From an uncultured Acetatifactor sp. (GTDB taxonomy: Bacteria > Bacillota > Clostridia > Lachnospirales > Lachnospiraceae), in contig CATKYJ010000014.1 in the NCBI GenBank assembly GCA_949840885.1, positions 31,912 through 95,911 of the forward strand: a stretch of DNA of 64,000 nt, written 5' to 3'. A program made the translations under genes and the position numbers. Each line of letters opens with the position of its first letter. The stretch's first letter is position 1. The notes beneath the pieces are model-generated. The model had not been told where the DNA came from. It saw nothing but the letters and a program-made list of their open reading frames with translations, and made no database searches. Shown here one piece after another: positions 1 to 8,509 of the stretch.

Positions 1-15
1 GGAGGACGGCATCTC

Positions 16-936
16 TCACCCTACGATTCCGCTTCTCTCCACGCCCTCCATGAAATACCTCTGCAGCACCACATAGATGAGCAAAATAGGCAGAATTCCC
101 AGAACCACCCCCGCGTCCACATACAGCGACACCTCCGCCGGATCCATCACCTTGTCCACATAGGATATGGTGGCCTGCAGGGAGGAAAGTTTGATGCTCA
201 TGGCATTGTCCCCGCCATACACGAAAAGTCTTGCGAAGAACACATCGTTGTACTGCCACACCAGAGAGAACACCGCCACTGTGAGAATGGAGGGCACCGC
301 GTTGGGCACCATGATCCGGAAATAGGTGTACCAGGCTCCGGCTCCGTCAATGTAGGCAGCCTCCTCAAACTCTTTTGGCAGCCCCCGGAAGAACTGGTTG
401 AAGATATAGATATACAGTCCCGACCGCAGACCGCAGCCAAAAAAGGTCATGATGTACATGGGAATGTGGGTGGACAGCAGATTCATCCCCCCAAAGTCTA
501 TGAAAGTCTGGTACAGAGGCAGCATCACCGCGTAGGAGGGCAGCACAATGGTCACGATCACCATCCCGAACAGGATCTTCTTAAAGGGGAACGAAAACCT
601 GGCGAATCCATAGCCTGTCATGGAGCAGATAAACAACTGGATCAGCATTAACAGCAGGTCATAGACCAGGGTCTTCACCAGCACCTTTCCATAATTCAAG
701 GTTCCCATTACATGAGTGTACCTCTCCAGGGTGCCGCTTTTGGGGAACAGGTATACCAGCGGATTGTACAAATCGTCCGTGGAGAAAAAGGAACGGCTCA
801 CAATGGTCACCAGCGGCCCTAATATAGTATAGGTGATCCCTGCAAAGACTGCCAGTCTGAACAGGACAAAGAGCCATTTTTTCGAAGCTTTCACCAGGCG
901 CAGCTTTCTTCCCTCTGCATTTGCATGTTTTCTCAT
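16..936 (-). CDS. Carbohydrate ABC transporter permease, MalG type (module 1, second pair)
   Basis: Inner-membrane permease half of a carbohydrate importer. About six hydrophobic segments are visible, with the EAA loop near EEAAYIDGAGAWYTYFRIMV before the last two segments; this loop contacts the ATPase. The longest ORF starts at 978, but the ATG at 936 (MRKHANAEG) has AGAGAGGTG at good spacing, giving 306 aa, the usual MalG length. It follows its MalF-type partner closely and ends the visible part of the cluster. Its C-terminus (RSGIVG) resembles that of the permease at 45370-46344 and differs from those at 6714 and 42793, so there are two permease classes in the window. Substrate unknown. 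Confidence 0.9.
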   Translation of the reverse strand: MRKHANAEGRKLRLVKASKKWLFVLFRLAVFAGITYTILGPLVTIVSRSFFSTDDLYNPLVYLFPKSGTLERYTHVMGTLNYGKVLVKTLVYDLLLMLIQLFICSMTGYGFARFSFPFKKILFGMVIVTIVLPSYAVMLPLYQTFIDFGGMNLLSTHIPMYIMTFFGCGLRSGLYIYIFNQFFRGLPKEFEEAAYIDGAGAWYTYFRIMVPNAVPSILTVAVFSLVWQYNDVFFARLFVYGGDNAMSIKLSSLQATISYVDKVMDPAEVSLYVDAGVVLGILPILLIYVVLQRYFMEGVERSGIVG

Positions 937-982
937 CCTTACACCTCTCTGTGCGCTACTGTGCGCATTCCAATCCATATCC

Positions 983-1894
983 CTAATTGTAGTAGAACGC
1001 TTTCCTGGAGATCAGCCCGCCCGCAACCAGCAGAATCAGGCATACCAGCGTAGTGCTGATCAGGCTCATTGCGCTGCTCAGTCCGTAGTCATAGCTGCTG
1101 AAAGCCACATCATAAGCCGTCTCGATGACCTTGCTTTCGGTAAAGGCATCCACGATGGAGTACACCACATTGGTCAGAATCAGGGGGCTGACCATGGGAA
1201 ACGTCACTTTCCAGAAAGTCTCGTAGGACGTGGCTCCCTCGATCCTGGCCACCTCGTAGAGGGCTCCCGGCACGGACTGCAGCGCAGCCAGGAAGATAAT
1301 GATCTGGACGCCGGAGGCCTTGATCACGTCATAGATCCTGCCCACCACTTCCACCACATAGTCTACCACCTTTCCCGGAAAGCCCAGCTGCATGAAGATC
1401 TCCAGGAAATACTGTACGCTTACCCCGGAATTGGCCTGGGCAAACTCCGCGGACTCCACCCCGATGCCTCCCTGTACGGCCTGCCTGGCAATCTCAATGG
1501 CATCGTTTATGGCTCCCGCTCCCATGATCACCGGAATGAACAGTATGGCCCGCATGAGGGTCCTGCCGCGGAACTTCTGGTTCAGCAAAAGAGCCATCAT
1601 CAGGCTGAAGAAGATGATCAGGGGCACATCGATGACAATGTCTACGAGGGAATCCACCAGCACCTGGTTGTAGCTGCCGTGCTCTAAAAGCGCGTATTTA
1701 AAATTCTGCAGCCCCGCAAATTCCATCCGTATCCCGCCGCTCTCCCGGAAGATCACCTTGCTGAAAGAAAACTGGACTGTCTGGATCAGGGTCCGCACAT
1801 AGAACAGGCAGATACCGATGAGCCAGGGCAGGATAAAGGTCAGCCCTGTGATGGCCCGCCTGGTGGTCAGTGACATTTTTTTCTTCTTTTTCAT
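983..1894 (-). CDS. Sugar ABC transporter permease, MalF/UgpA type (module 1, second pair)
   Basis: 303-aa membrane permease. A lysine-rich N-terminus leads into the first helix, and the coupling loop YEVARIEGATSYETFWKVTF is the conserved EAA motif. It partners the MalG-type gene directly downstream. An insertion rich in A, G and E between helices (about residues 110-185) is longer than usual and carries a large hydrophilic stretch. The ribosome site GAGGTG precedes the ATG. It starts 7 bp after the DUF5696 gene ends, so the two are almost certainly cotranscribed. No cognate binding protein lies in the window; one probably sits just beyond the left edge, as in module 2. Confidence 0.9.
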   Translation of the reverse strand: MKKKKKMSLTTRRAITGLTFILPWLIGICLFYVRTLIQTVQFSFSKVIFRESGGIRMEFAGLQNFKYALLEHGSYNQVLVDSLVDIVIDVPLIIFFSLMMALLLNQKFRGRTLMRAILFIPVIMGAGAINDAIEIARQAVQGGIGVESAEFAQANSGVSVQYFLEIFMQLGFPGKVVDYVVEVVGRIYDVIKASGVQIIIFLAALQSVPGALYEVARIEGATSYETFWKVTFPMVSPLILTNVVYSIVDAFTESKVIETAYDVAFSSYDYGLSSAMSLISTTLVCLILLVAGGLISRKAFYYN

Positions 1895-1901
1895 GTCTCA
1901 T

Positions 1902-4463
1902 TCACCTCACTTCGTACCCATATCCGGGGATGGTGATGCCCTCTGTTATCACCGCTTCCGGATTTTTGTTGATGTAATAGACAGCCCCGTTCTCATAAGT
2001 TACCTTTGCCACATTTTCCGCAAGGATCTCATGGGAGACCATGGCCTGCCCCTCCACGCCGTTCAGCGCACGGCTCACCTCTGTATAGATGCGCAGCACA
2101 TCCTCCAGCCAGTACTCCTCCCAGGAGGTATATACGGCATTCAGACCTGTGTACTTGATCTGGCTGGCATCCTGGGCCGACAGGATGAAATGCGGCGATG
2201 CACCCATCTCGATCAGATGCAGCACAAGCTGCCTTTCGTCCATGCTGCCGTTTAGGTTGATGGCGCTTCCCCCATAATTTATATAGCCGTGGATCACCAT
2301 CTGGTAAAAAGGAATCTGTTCGTCCACGATGAAAAACCCGGTGTCCGTAAGAGGCGCGTCCACAATGTCGCTGGCATAGGCCAGGCTGTAGAAGTCTCCG
2401 CCCTTTACCAGCAGATCCTTGCCCGTGCCCTCCAGTTTTCCAAAAGCATCCTGCACAATGTACTTGGACTGTTCCCGGTTCACCAGCTCCGAGCGCTTCT
2501 TGTCCGAGGTAAGGGCATCCCCCAGATCCCTCAGGGCAATGCCGCTCACCGGCACTTCCTGTACACATTCGGCAAAAGCCTGCACATAATGTCCCAGGTA
2601 CCTGGGCGACAGGGTATAGTACAGGGTCTCCTCATATCCCAGGCTGTCGGTCTGGCGGACAGTGGCCGGGTTCACCTGCCCCAGTTCCAGGTAGATGCCG
2701 GAGTAGTATTTGCTGGCTTCGAACATGGGAGAAAACCCGTCCGCCTGCTGGGACACCCTCCAGAAAGCCACGTCTGCAAAGACTTTCCCGCCGCCTGCCT
2801 CCACCATGTCCGTCAACTGTCCGAGCCCTTTCTTCCCCCCAAGGCCGGACAGCACCTTTACATGATCCGGAGTGTCATGGTAGTACCCGCCATTGAACCA
2901 TCCCAGGTAATTCATCCGGATGGCTCCTATGCCCTCCTCCTGCAGCTTCCCGGCAATGTCCTCTGCCTGGTCAAAAGTGGTCATGGGATAATCCGTCAGA
3001 TAAGGCACCCCCAGGAAGAATTCCTTTTTCTGGACGCCTCCCAAGATGTCCAGGTACAAGGGCAGCTCCCCGGCCTCCCTCCTGGCAAGGATCCCCTCCT
3101 CCACCAGGATGTTCCTGTAGTAAGCGGCCATCCGGGAGTAGTCCGCATCCTCTCCCTCCAGGAAAGCATAGCGCACGGACAGCTCACCGCTGTACAAAGG
3201 ATCCTCCACCAGCGGCAGGTCGGCGGCTCCTCCGGTGGAGCCGAACATGCTCAGCAGTTCCGATGGCCGAAGCTGGAAAGTGGCATATACATAATTCTGC
3301 CCGTTGCCCTTGCCCGCCACGTCTGCCGTAATGGCGGCAAAGGCATCCCCGTTGTCGATCCGGGCAAACAGGCTCCCTTTTTCTTTCTTCAGGCCAAATA
3401 CGGGAAGCCTGGCTCTCTGGGTCTGTTCCAGCCTGATATAGTTGGCGGCGATTGGATCCGTGCCGTAGACTGTCTGGCTGTACGCCTCCTGCCTGCACCC
3501 GTTGTTGAAGTAGATCAGGGAGCCGGAGCCGTTTGGCACCACCATGTACCCTGCCTCCTCCATGCCCGCGCAGCCAAAAAATTTTAACAGGCTGATGGAG
3601 CCGATCTTGGCGCCGCCGTTTTCCCGGATCAGGGACGCCGGGATGGAAGCCACAAGCTCCTCGCCCTCCAGCCGGTAGTCCAGGGCTATCTGAAAGCTGA
3701 TGCCCCCTTCTTCCTCCCCTGCCACCTCCATGTCTGCCAGATAGTCCTGGGCAGTATAGCCCGCTTCCTCAAAATAGCCCTGGAATTTCTTCATAGTCAG
3801 CTTGGACTTGATCACGCCGCCGGCCAGTTCCAGATACCCCTCGTGGGTGGAGGATGGGGCATATTTGCTCCTGACGGACTTGGCATCCTTCTCGGACAGC
3901 TTGTCCAGCACCAGCTCCTGCAGCCGCTCCTCCGTAATATATACCGGCACTATGCCGGTGCTGCTGCCCAGATCCCCCAAAGTGTAGATCACCCTGACCC
4001 CGTTCTTAAGCCTGCGGAGTTCAAACTGTTCCTTGGCTATGGACATGGTGTAATTGTTCATGGTCATGGCCGTACGCTTGGGATTGTAATACAATAGCCC
4101 GATCTGGCTCTTAAGCTCCTCCTCATTGACAGACCTGGCAATCGGATCTTCCTCCTGGGGATTGGAATAGGTAATGTTGCCGTTTCGCCTGTCATACACA
4201 GCTACCTGGCTGTCTTCCATATTCACATACAGCTCCAGTGTCTCAGTCTCCGCGGCCAGCACGAATCCCGGCACTTCTCCCCGGCCGCCTGACAGCGGCT
4301 CAAATGCTTCCGCCCCTTCCTCCACGGATCCCTCCATGGCTTCCAGAACCTCTTTGTACTCTGTGTGAAAGAAATAATACCGTATCTTTGGGACCAGCAA
4401 TGCCGCTGCCGCCAGCAATCCCAATACAGCTGCCGCCGGCAACACTTTCTTTACTCTCTTCAT
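1902..4463 (-). CDS. DUF5696-type glycosidase-like protein, membrane anchored (module 1)
   Basis: 853-aa protein. Residues about 7-25 form a hydrophobic N-terminal anchor with no lipobox and no clear cleavage site. The rest is extracellular, with beta-rich domains followed by a likely TIM-barrel with acidic motifs. It resembles the DUF5696 family, for which I know no characterised reaction. The 722-aa protein at 47304-49472 shares its layout, including blocks such as YMVVPNGSG / YMVIPEGVG, the motif around MTTFDQAEDI / MTTLEHMDEI, and the C-terminal VTYENGAVYYINKN / VEYENGILLVINYG. It lies between the YIP1 gene and the second permease pair, the same position as its paralogue. A role in outer glycan processing or presentation is inference. 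Confidence 0.75.
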   Translation of the reverse strand: MKRVKKVLPAAAVLGLLAAAALLVPKIRYYFFHTEYKEVLEAMEGSVEEGAEAFEPLSGGRGEVPGFVLAAETETLELYVNMEDSQVAVYDRRNGNITYSNPQEEDPIARSVNEEELKSQIGLLYYNPKRTAMTMNNYTMSIAKEQFELRRLKNGVRVIYTLGDLGSSTGIVPVYITEERLQELVLDKLSEKDAKSVRSKYAPSSTHEGYLELAGGVIKSKLTMKKFQGYFEEAGYTAQDYLADMEVAGEEEGGISFQIALDYRLEGEELVASIPASLIRENGGAKIGSISLLKFFGCAGMEEAGYMVVPNGSGSLIYFNNGCRQEAYSQTVYGTDPIAANYIRLEQTQRARLPVFGLKKEKGSLFARIDNGDAFAAITADVAGKGNGQNYVYATFQLRPSELLSMFGSTGGAADLPLVEDPLYSGELSVRYAFLEGEDADYSRMAAYYRNILVEEGILARREAGELPLYLDILGGVQKKEFFLGVPYLTDYPMTTFDQAEDIAGKLQEEGIGAIRMNYLGWFNGGYYHDTPDHVKVLSGLGGKKGLGQLTDMVEAGGGKVFADVAFWRVSQQADGFSPMFEASKYYSGIYLELGQVNPATVRQTDSLGYEETLYYTLSPRYLGHYVQAFAECVQEVPVSGIALRDLGDALTSDKKRSELVNREQSKYIVQDAFGKLEGTGKDLLVKGGDFYSLAYASDIVDAPLTDTGFFIVDEQIPFYQMVIHGYINYGGSAINLNGSMDERQLVLHLIEMGASPHFILSAQDASQIKYTGLNAVYTSWEEYWLEDVLRIYTEVSRALNGVEGQAMVSHEILAENVAKVTYENGAVYYINKNPEAVITEGITIPGYGYEVR

Positions 4464-4525
4464 AAGCCAACCTCTTTATCACCCGGTTACCGTCCGCCCC
4501 CGCGGACATAAGAACCGCCGCCTGC

Positions 4526-5185
4526 CTACACGCTGAATATCAGTTCCATATAAATGCTCTTGAAAAACAGGAACAGCTGCTGCAGGATCGTGGTCAACAG
4601 CACCGCAAGGAAGATCAGGATCACCATGGCCGCGAAAGTGAGCACCAAAGTGGTCAGGGTCTTGCCCAGGGTAAAATTATGTACGGTCATGATCCCTTTC
4701 AGCACCAGGATCAAAAACCACATAATGGATACTGCCAGCAGCATGTAATAAAACGCCTCTTCCGAAGCCGCGATGAGATAGGATGCAAAAGTGGCCGGAA
4801 GCAAAGTGCACACCAGGGGGAGCAGGGAATACCCCACTGCCGTGACAATGTCTTTCATCCTGCCCTCCCCCTCCATGAGGCAGGTGATAGACCAGTTGGA
4901 CACACAGAACAAAAGGAACAGAGCCAGAATGGCGCACAGGTCTATCACGCTGTTCACATACAGCGTATTGTATGGGTTCACGATGAAATTGGCATACCGC
5001 TTATTCAGGGAAAAGGAGACGGCGAATGCCGCCACAATCCCCAAAGCGCACCCTACGCTTCCCCGTCCCCTGTGTCTAATCTCATAGAAGCCGTCTCCCG
5101 GGTGCAGCATGGTGTAGAAAGCATAGGACAATTTCTCCCGGAATGCGCCTCCTGCTTTCTTTTTGTCAGAATATATATTCTCCAT
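4526..5185 (-). CDS. YIP1-family integral membrane protein (module 1)
   Basis: 219-aa protein with about five hydrophobic helices after a polar N-terminus. The phrase MLHPGDGFYEIRHRGRGSV before helix 1 is typical of bacterial YIP1-domain proteins and recurs as IRNPADAFYGIKHEGKVSA in the C-terminal part of the protein at 49462-51501. The longest ORF starts at 5212; the ATG at 5185 (MENIYSDKK) is chosen because GGGAGG precedes it. Function is unknown in bacteria. It follows the NHL-repeat gene, and in module 2 these two parts are one polypeptide, so a physical complex with the NHL protein is likely. Confidence 0.8.
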   Translation of the reverse strand: MENIYSDKKKAGGAFREKLSYAFYTMLHPGDGFYEIRHRGRGSVGCALGIVAAFAVSFSLNKRYANFIVNPYNTLYVNSVIDLCAILALFLLFCVSNWSITCLMEGEGRMKDIVTAVGYSLLPLVCTLLPATFASYLIAASEEAFYYMLLAVSIMWFLILVLKGIMTVHNFTLGKTLTTLVLTFAAMVILIFLAVLLTTILQQLFLFFKSIYMELIFSV

Positions 5186-5245
5186 ATTCCTACCTCCCTG
5201 CGCGCCATGCACGCATCTTGATCCGTACTTGAAACCCTCCTGCCA

Positions 5246-6709
5246 TCAGGCGCCTCCTCCTTTTTGCATCCTGCGTTTTCGGATGACCCGCCAGGCCGCT
5301 CTCGCCGCGATCAGCCCCAGCCCCAAGGTAAATGCCACCGGCAGAAAGCGCTCCAGAATCTCATTGCGGAAACGCTTGTAAGCAATGGAATAATACTCCT
5401 TGTCCATGGCCAGCCGCAGATAATGCATGGCCTCCCTGTTGTTCCCGGCTGCCAGGGTGGCCTTGCCGATGCCGGAGTAGGCCAGTTCAAAGTCGGAATT
5501 GTACTTTAATACCTCTTTCCACCGCTCCACCGCCTGGGTCTCGTCCCCGTCATACCGAAGCCCCGTGGCTTCGTTGATCAGCTGGCCGTACCTGGTCTCC
5601 TGGAACAGGAGAATCTCATTGCGCCCGGCGTCCAGCACCAGGATCCTGTCGTCCCAGGCTTCCAGGGCCGTGGGCGTCTGGAACGTGCCCGCCTGGGTTC
5701 CCATTCCCCCGAAGATGTACAGACAGTTTCCCTCGGCGTCATAGGTGAAGATTCTCCCCCGGGTATAATCCAATATGGAATAGATGCCCTTGCCCCTCTC
5801 CGTCACGTCCACGATCCGGGAGGCTCCCCCGTAATCCCCCGCAAGCCTCCACTGCAGATCCCCGCTTAAGGGCACGCTGTCTTTCTTGCCGATCACGTCC
5901 TGTCCCTTGGGGTTTAAGAGGCGCACGGACTGCCTGCCGTCGTTGTCAATATTGGTGGCGTAGATAAAGCCGTCCCCGTCTATATCCATGCCTGTAAATT
6001 CCGTGGCGATATAGAGCTTTTGCCTGGATCTCTGCTCCTTGGTGGAGAACCGCAGCCAGAAGATCTCATAGGGCGACAGGGTCACGTTGATGGTTCCCGT
6101 AAATCCCGTAAACTCCCCTTTTTCCGAGAAGCACATGATGCCCTGGTACATATTGTCCGCAATCACATACACCCTGCCCGCATAGTCCACCACCACCTTG
6201 GATGGCACAAACTCAAACTGCTTTGGCAGCACATCCGATTTGGGATCCCTGACCTGCGAAAGCAGGTTTCCGTCGGAGTCCAGCACCACCACCCGCTTAT
6301 TTCCGGAATCCGCCACATACACAGTCCCGTCTGCCGTGACGCATATCCCCTTGGGGCTCTTCAGGCTCTCCTCCCCCTCCCGGGCGCCCAGGCTGTCTAT
6401 GATGCCCTTTAACTTTCCGTCCTTTCCCAGCATGACGATGCGGTTGTTCCCGGTGTCCGCCACATACAGGGTGTCCCCTGCCAGGAACATGTCCTGGGGG
6501 GCGGAAAATGCCCCTATCCCCAGACTCTCTCCGGACAGCTTCCCTGCCGGCACATAGGGCGCGGGCGTATAGACCAGGTTTCCCCAGTAATCGTAATTGT
6601 AGGTATCATATGGCACCTGGGTCTGGGCGCCGGCACGCATTCCCCCCGATGCCAGAAGCAGGACTGCGGCCACTGTAATAAGCATTTTACGTTTTCTCAT
6701 ATTCTTCAT
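5246..6709 (-). CDS. NHL-repeat beta-propeller protein with C-terminal TPR-like region and membrane helix (module 1)
   Basis: 487 aa. A signal peptide (MLITVAAVLLLASGG) is followed by NHL repeats recognisable from LYVADTGNNRIVML, VYVADSGNKRVVVL and ILVLDAGRNEILLF, making a propeller at about residues 50-385. A TPR-like stretch follows (ERWKEVLKYNSDFELAYSGI), then a C-terminal helix near 455-475 and a basic tail. The topology places the propeller outside the cell with the tail inside. The gene starts 4 bp after the upstream permease stop and is followed by YIP1. The same order is fused in 49462-51501. NHL propellers usually bind proteins or glycans; the ligand here is unknown. Confidence 0.82.
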   Translation of the reverse strand: MKNMRKRKMLITVAAVLLLASGGMRAGAQTQVPYDTYNYDYWGNLVYTPAPYVPAGKLSGESLGIGAFSAPQDMFLAGDTLYVADTGNNRIVMLGKDGKLKGIIDSLGAREGEESLKSPKGICVTADGTVYVADSGNKRVVVLDSDGNLLSQVRDPKSDVLPKQFEFVPSKVVVDYAGRVYVIADNMYQGIMCFSEKGEFTGFTGTINVTLSPYEIFWLRFSTKEQRSRQKLYIATEFTGMDIDGDGFIYATNIDNDGRQSVRLLNPKGQDVIGKKDSVPLSGDLQWRLAGDYGGASRIVDVTERGKGIYSILDYTRGRIFTYDAEGNCLYIFGGMGTQAGTFQTPTALEAWDDRILVLDAGRNEILLFQETRYGQLINEATGLRYDGDETQAVERWKEVLKYNSDFELAYSGIGKATLAAGNNREAMHYLRLAMDKEYYSIAYKRFRNEILERFLPVAFTLGLGLIAARAAWRVIRKRRMQKGGGA

Positions 6710-6713
6710 TCCC

Positions 6714-7589
6714 TCAATCCTTCATGCCTGAGGTCGTCATGGTCTCGATAATGTTGCTCTGGCTGATGATAAAGAACAAAATGGGGATGGCCGCTATGAT
6801 GAACTGCACGGCCGCTCCGGCTCCCGCCCTGGACACACCTCCCTGGACGATCTGGCCAAGGGCATACTGCAGGGGCTTTAGCTGCTCGCTGCGGATAAAG
6901 GTGCTCCCGGTGTTCCCCCAGAGAGCCTGGAACTGAAAGATGGCCAAGGTCAGCCAGGCAGGCTTTACATTGGGCATGATCAGCGTCCAAAAAATCCGAA
7001 ATTCCCCGGCTCCGTCCAGACGGCAGGATTCGATGAGGGAATCCGGAATCTGTTCGATGAACTGCTTCATCAGATACAGCCCCAGACTGCTGGCCAGGGC
7101 GGGCAGGATCACCGCCGCGTAGGTGTCATTGATCCCCAGCCAGGAGACGATCATATAATTGGGGATGGCCGTCACTGCCGCGGAGAACATCAACGACAGC
7201 ACCACCATCTGGAACAGCACATTCTTCCCCGGGAATTCCAGCTTGGCCAGGGCATAGGCCGCCGCGGAGGCCAGAATCACATGGCCTGTGGTGCCCAGGC
7301 CGGTGATGATGAACGTATTCAGGATAAACCTGGAAAAAGGCACCCAGGATGTCTTCATCAGCACGAACAGATCCGAAAAGTTGTCCAGGGAGGGGTTCTC
7401 CACCAGGATCTTGGGCGGATACCGCAGAATCTCGTCCAGGGGCTTTAGGGAATTGTTCACGATCATCACAAGCGGCAGGGCCATGAACACGGCGCAAAAG
7501 GCCATGATCACGAACAGGACAGTGTTGCCCGCCACGGAGCGGTTGAGTTGCTTCGCTTTTCTTTTCTTTACGCGTTTCGTTGCCGCCAT
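6714..7589 (-). CDS. Carbohydrate ABC transporter permease, MalG type (module 1, first pair)
   Basis: 291 aa with six predicted helices. The EAA-like loop is LIESCRLDGAGEFRIFWTLI. Its C-terminus (QSNIIETMTTSGMKD) closely matches that of 42793-43656 (QSNVMNTMAYSGIK), so these two are orthologous members of modules 1 and 2. GGGAGGGTGAG precedes the ATG. The gene is tightly packed, starting next to the stop of the MalF-type partner. It probably works with the large binding protein encoded at 8510-11434. Confidence 0.92.
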   Translation of the reverse strand: MAATKRVKKRKAKQLNRSVAGNTVLFVIMAFCAVFMALPLVMIVNNSLKPLDEILRYPPKILVENPSLDNFSDLFVLMKTSWVPFSRFILNTFIITGLGTTGHVILASAAAYALAKLEFPGKNVLFQMVVLSLMFSAAVTAIPNYMIVSWLGINDTYAAVILPALASSLGLYLMKQFIEQIPDSLIESCRLDGAGEFRIFWTLIMPNVKPAWLTLAIFQFQALWGNTGSTFIRSEQLKPLQYALGQIVQGGVSRAGAGAAVQFIIAAIPILFFIISQSNIIETMTTSGMKD

Positions 7590-7590
7590 C

Positions 7591-8505
7591 TCACCCTCCC
7601 ACCTTTCTCAATATCTTCTGTACCAGCCGGTTTGTGCCGATCATGGTTAAAAACAGGATGGTGGCAATGGCCGACGCATACCCCATCTCATACCGCTGGC
7701 TGCCGAAATCCATCAGATGCGTGACCACAGTGGCTCCCGCATAGTTCACGCTGGGATTGCCCGCCAGCTGGATGGAGATGTCCGCCACCGCAAAGGACTG
7801 GGTGATCTGCATCACCGCGCCGAACATGAGCTGAGGCCGCATGGAGGGAATCGTGATATACCACAGCTCCTGCCAGCGGTTTTTCACCCCGTCAATGGCG
7901 CCTGCCTCGTACAGGGTTCTGTCCACTGTCTGCAGCCCTGCGATGAAAGTCAGAAACCCTGTTCCAAGGCTCAGCCAGAGCTGCACGATGATCAGGAAGA
8001 ACAGCACATATTTCTCCTCTTTCATCCACACCACAGGCTCGTACAAAAATCCCAGCTTGATCAGCATCCCGTTCAGATACCCGTACCTGTCCCCGCTCAG
8101 GATCAGGCTCCACACCAGAAAGGCATTGCCGGAGATGGACGGGGCGTAGAATACCAATGTGAGCAGCGCCCGAAGCTTCCCCTTGAATTCATTGATGATC
8201 CATGCAAAAAGCAGACACATCATATAGCTTAAAGGCCCTGTTATGACCGCGAACACAAAGGTATTCTTCACGGCTATCATAAAGATGTCGTCATTCAGCA
8301 GCAGACGCATATAGTTCTTCCAGCCTACGAAGTCCGGCATCTCCATCATATTGAAGTCCGTAAAGCTAAGGACAATGGATGCTGCCACCGGCAGGACGGT
8401 AAAGGTAAAAAACAGGATAAAATAGGGGGCTGCCAGCGCATAGGCAGGCGCGCCTTTTTTCAGCCGTCTGGACAGAGGCTTTTTCTTTACGGCCACAGTT
8501 TCCAT
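7591..8505 (-). CDS. Sugar ABC transporter permease, MalF type (module 1, first pair)
   Basis: 304 aa with the EAA-type loop LYEAGAIDGVKNRWQELWYI. The longest ORF begins at 8568, but the ATG at 8505 (METVAVKKK) has GGAGGGG at good spacing and gives the usual length. It is similar throughout to 51516-52406, for example at SYASAIATILFLTM-like and YEMGYASAI segments near the C-terminus. It starts 4 bp after the large solute-binding protein gene ends, so the pair is clearly an operon and a functional unit. Confidence 0.92.
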   Translation of the reverse strand: METVAVKKKPLSRRLKKGAPAYALAAPYFILFFTFTVLPVAASIVLSFTDFNMMEMPDFVGWKNYMRLLLNDDIFMIAVKNTFVFAVITGPLSYMMCLLFAWIINEFKGKLRALLTLVFYAPSISGNAFLVWSLILSGDRYGYLNGMLIKLGFLYEPVVWMKEEKYVLFFLIIVQLWLSLGTGFLTFIAGLQTVDRTLYEAGAIDGVKNRWQELWYITIPSMRPQLMFGAVMQITQSFAVADISIQLAGNPSVNYAGATVVTHLMDFGSQRYEMGYASAIATILFLTMIGTNRLVQKILRKVGG

Positions 8506-8509
8506 TCCT

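Noticed and set aside
2289..3587. A 432-codon open frame on the plus strand
   Set aside because: Opposite the DUF5696 gene; low-quality composition and no ribosome site.
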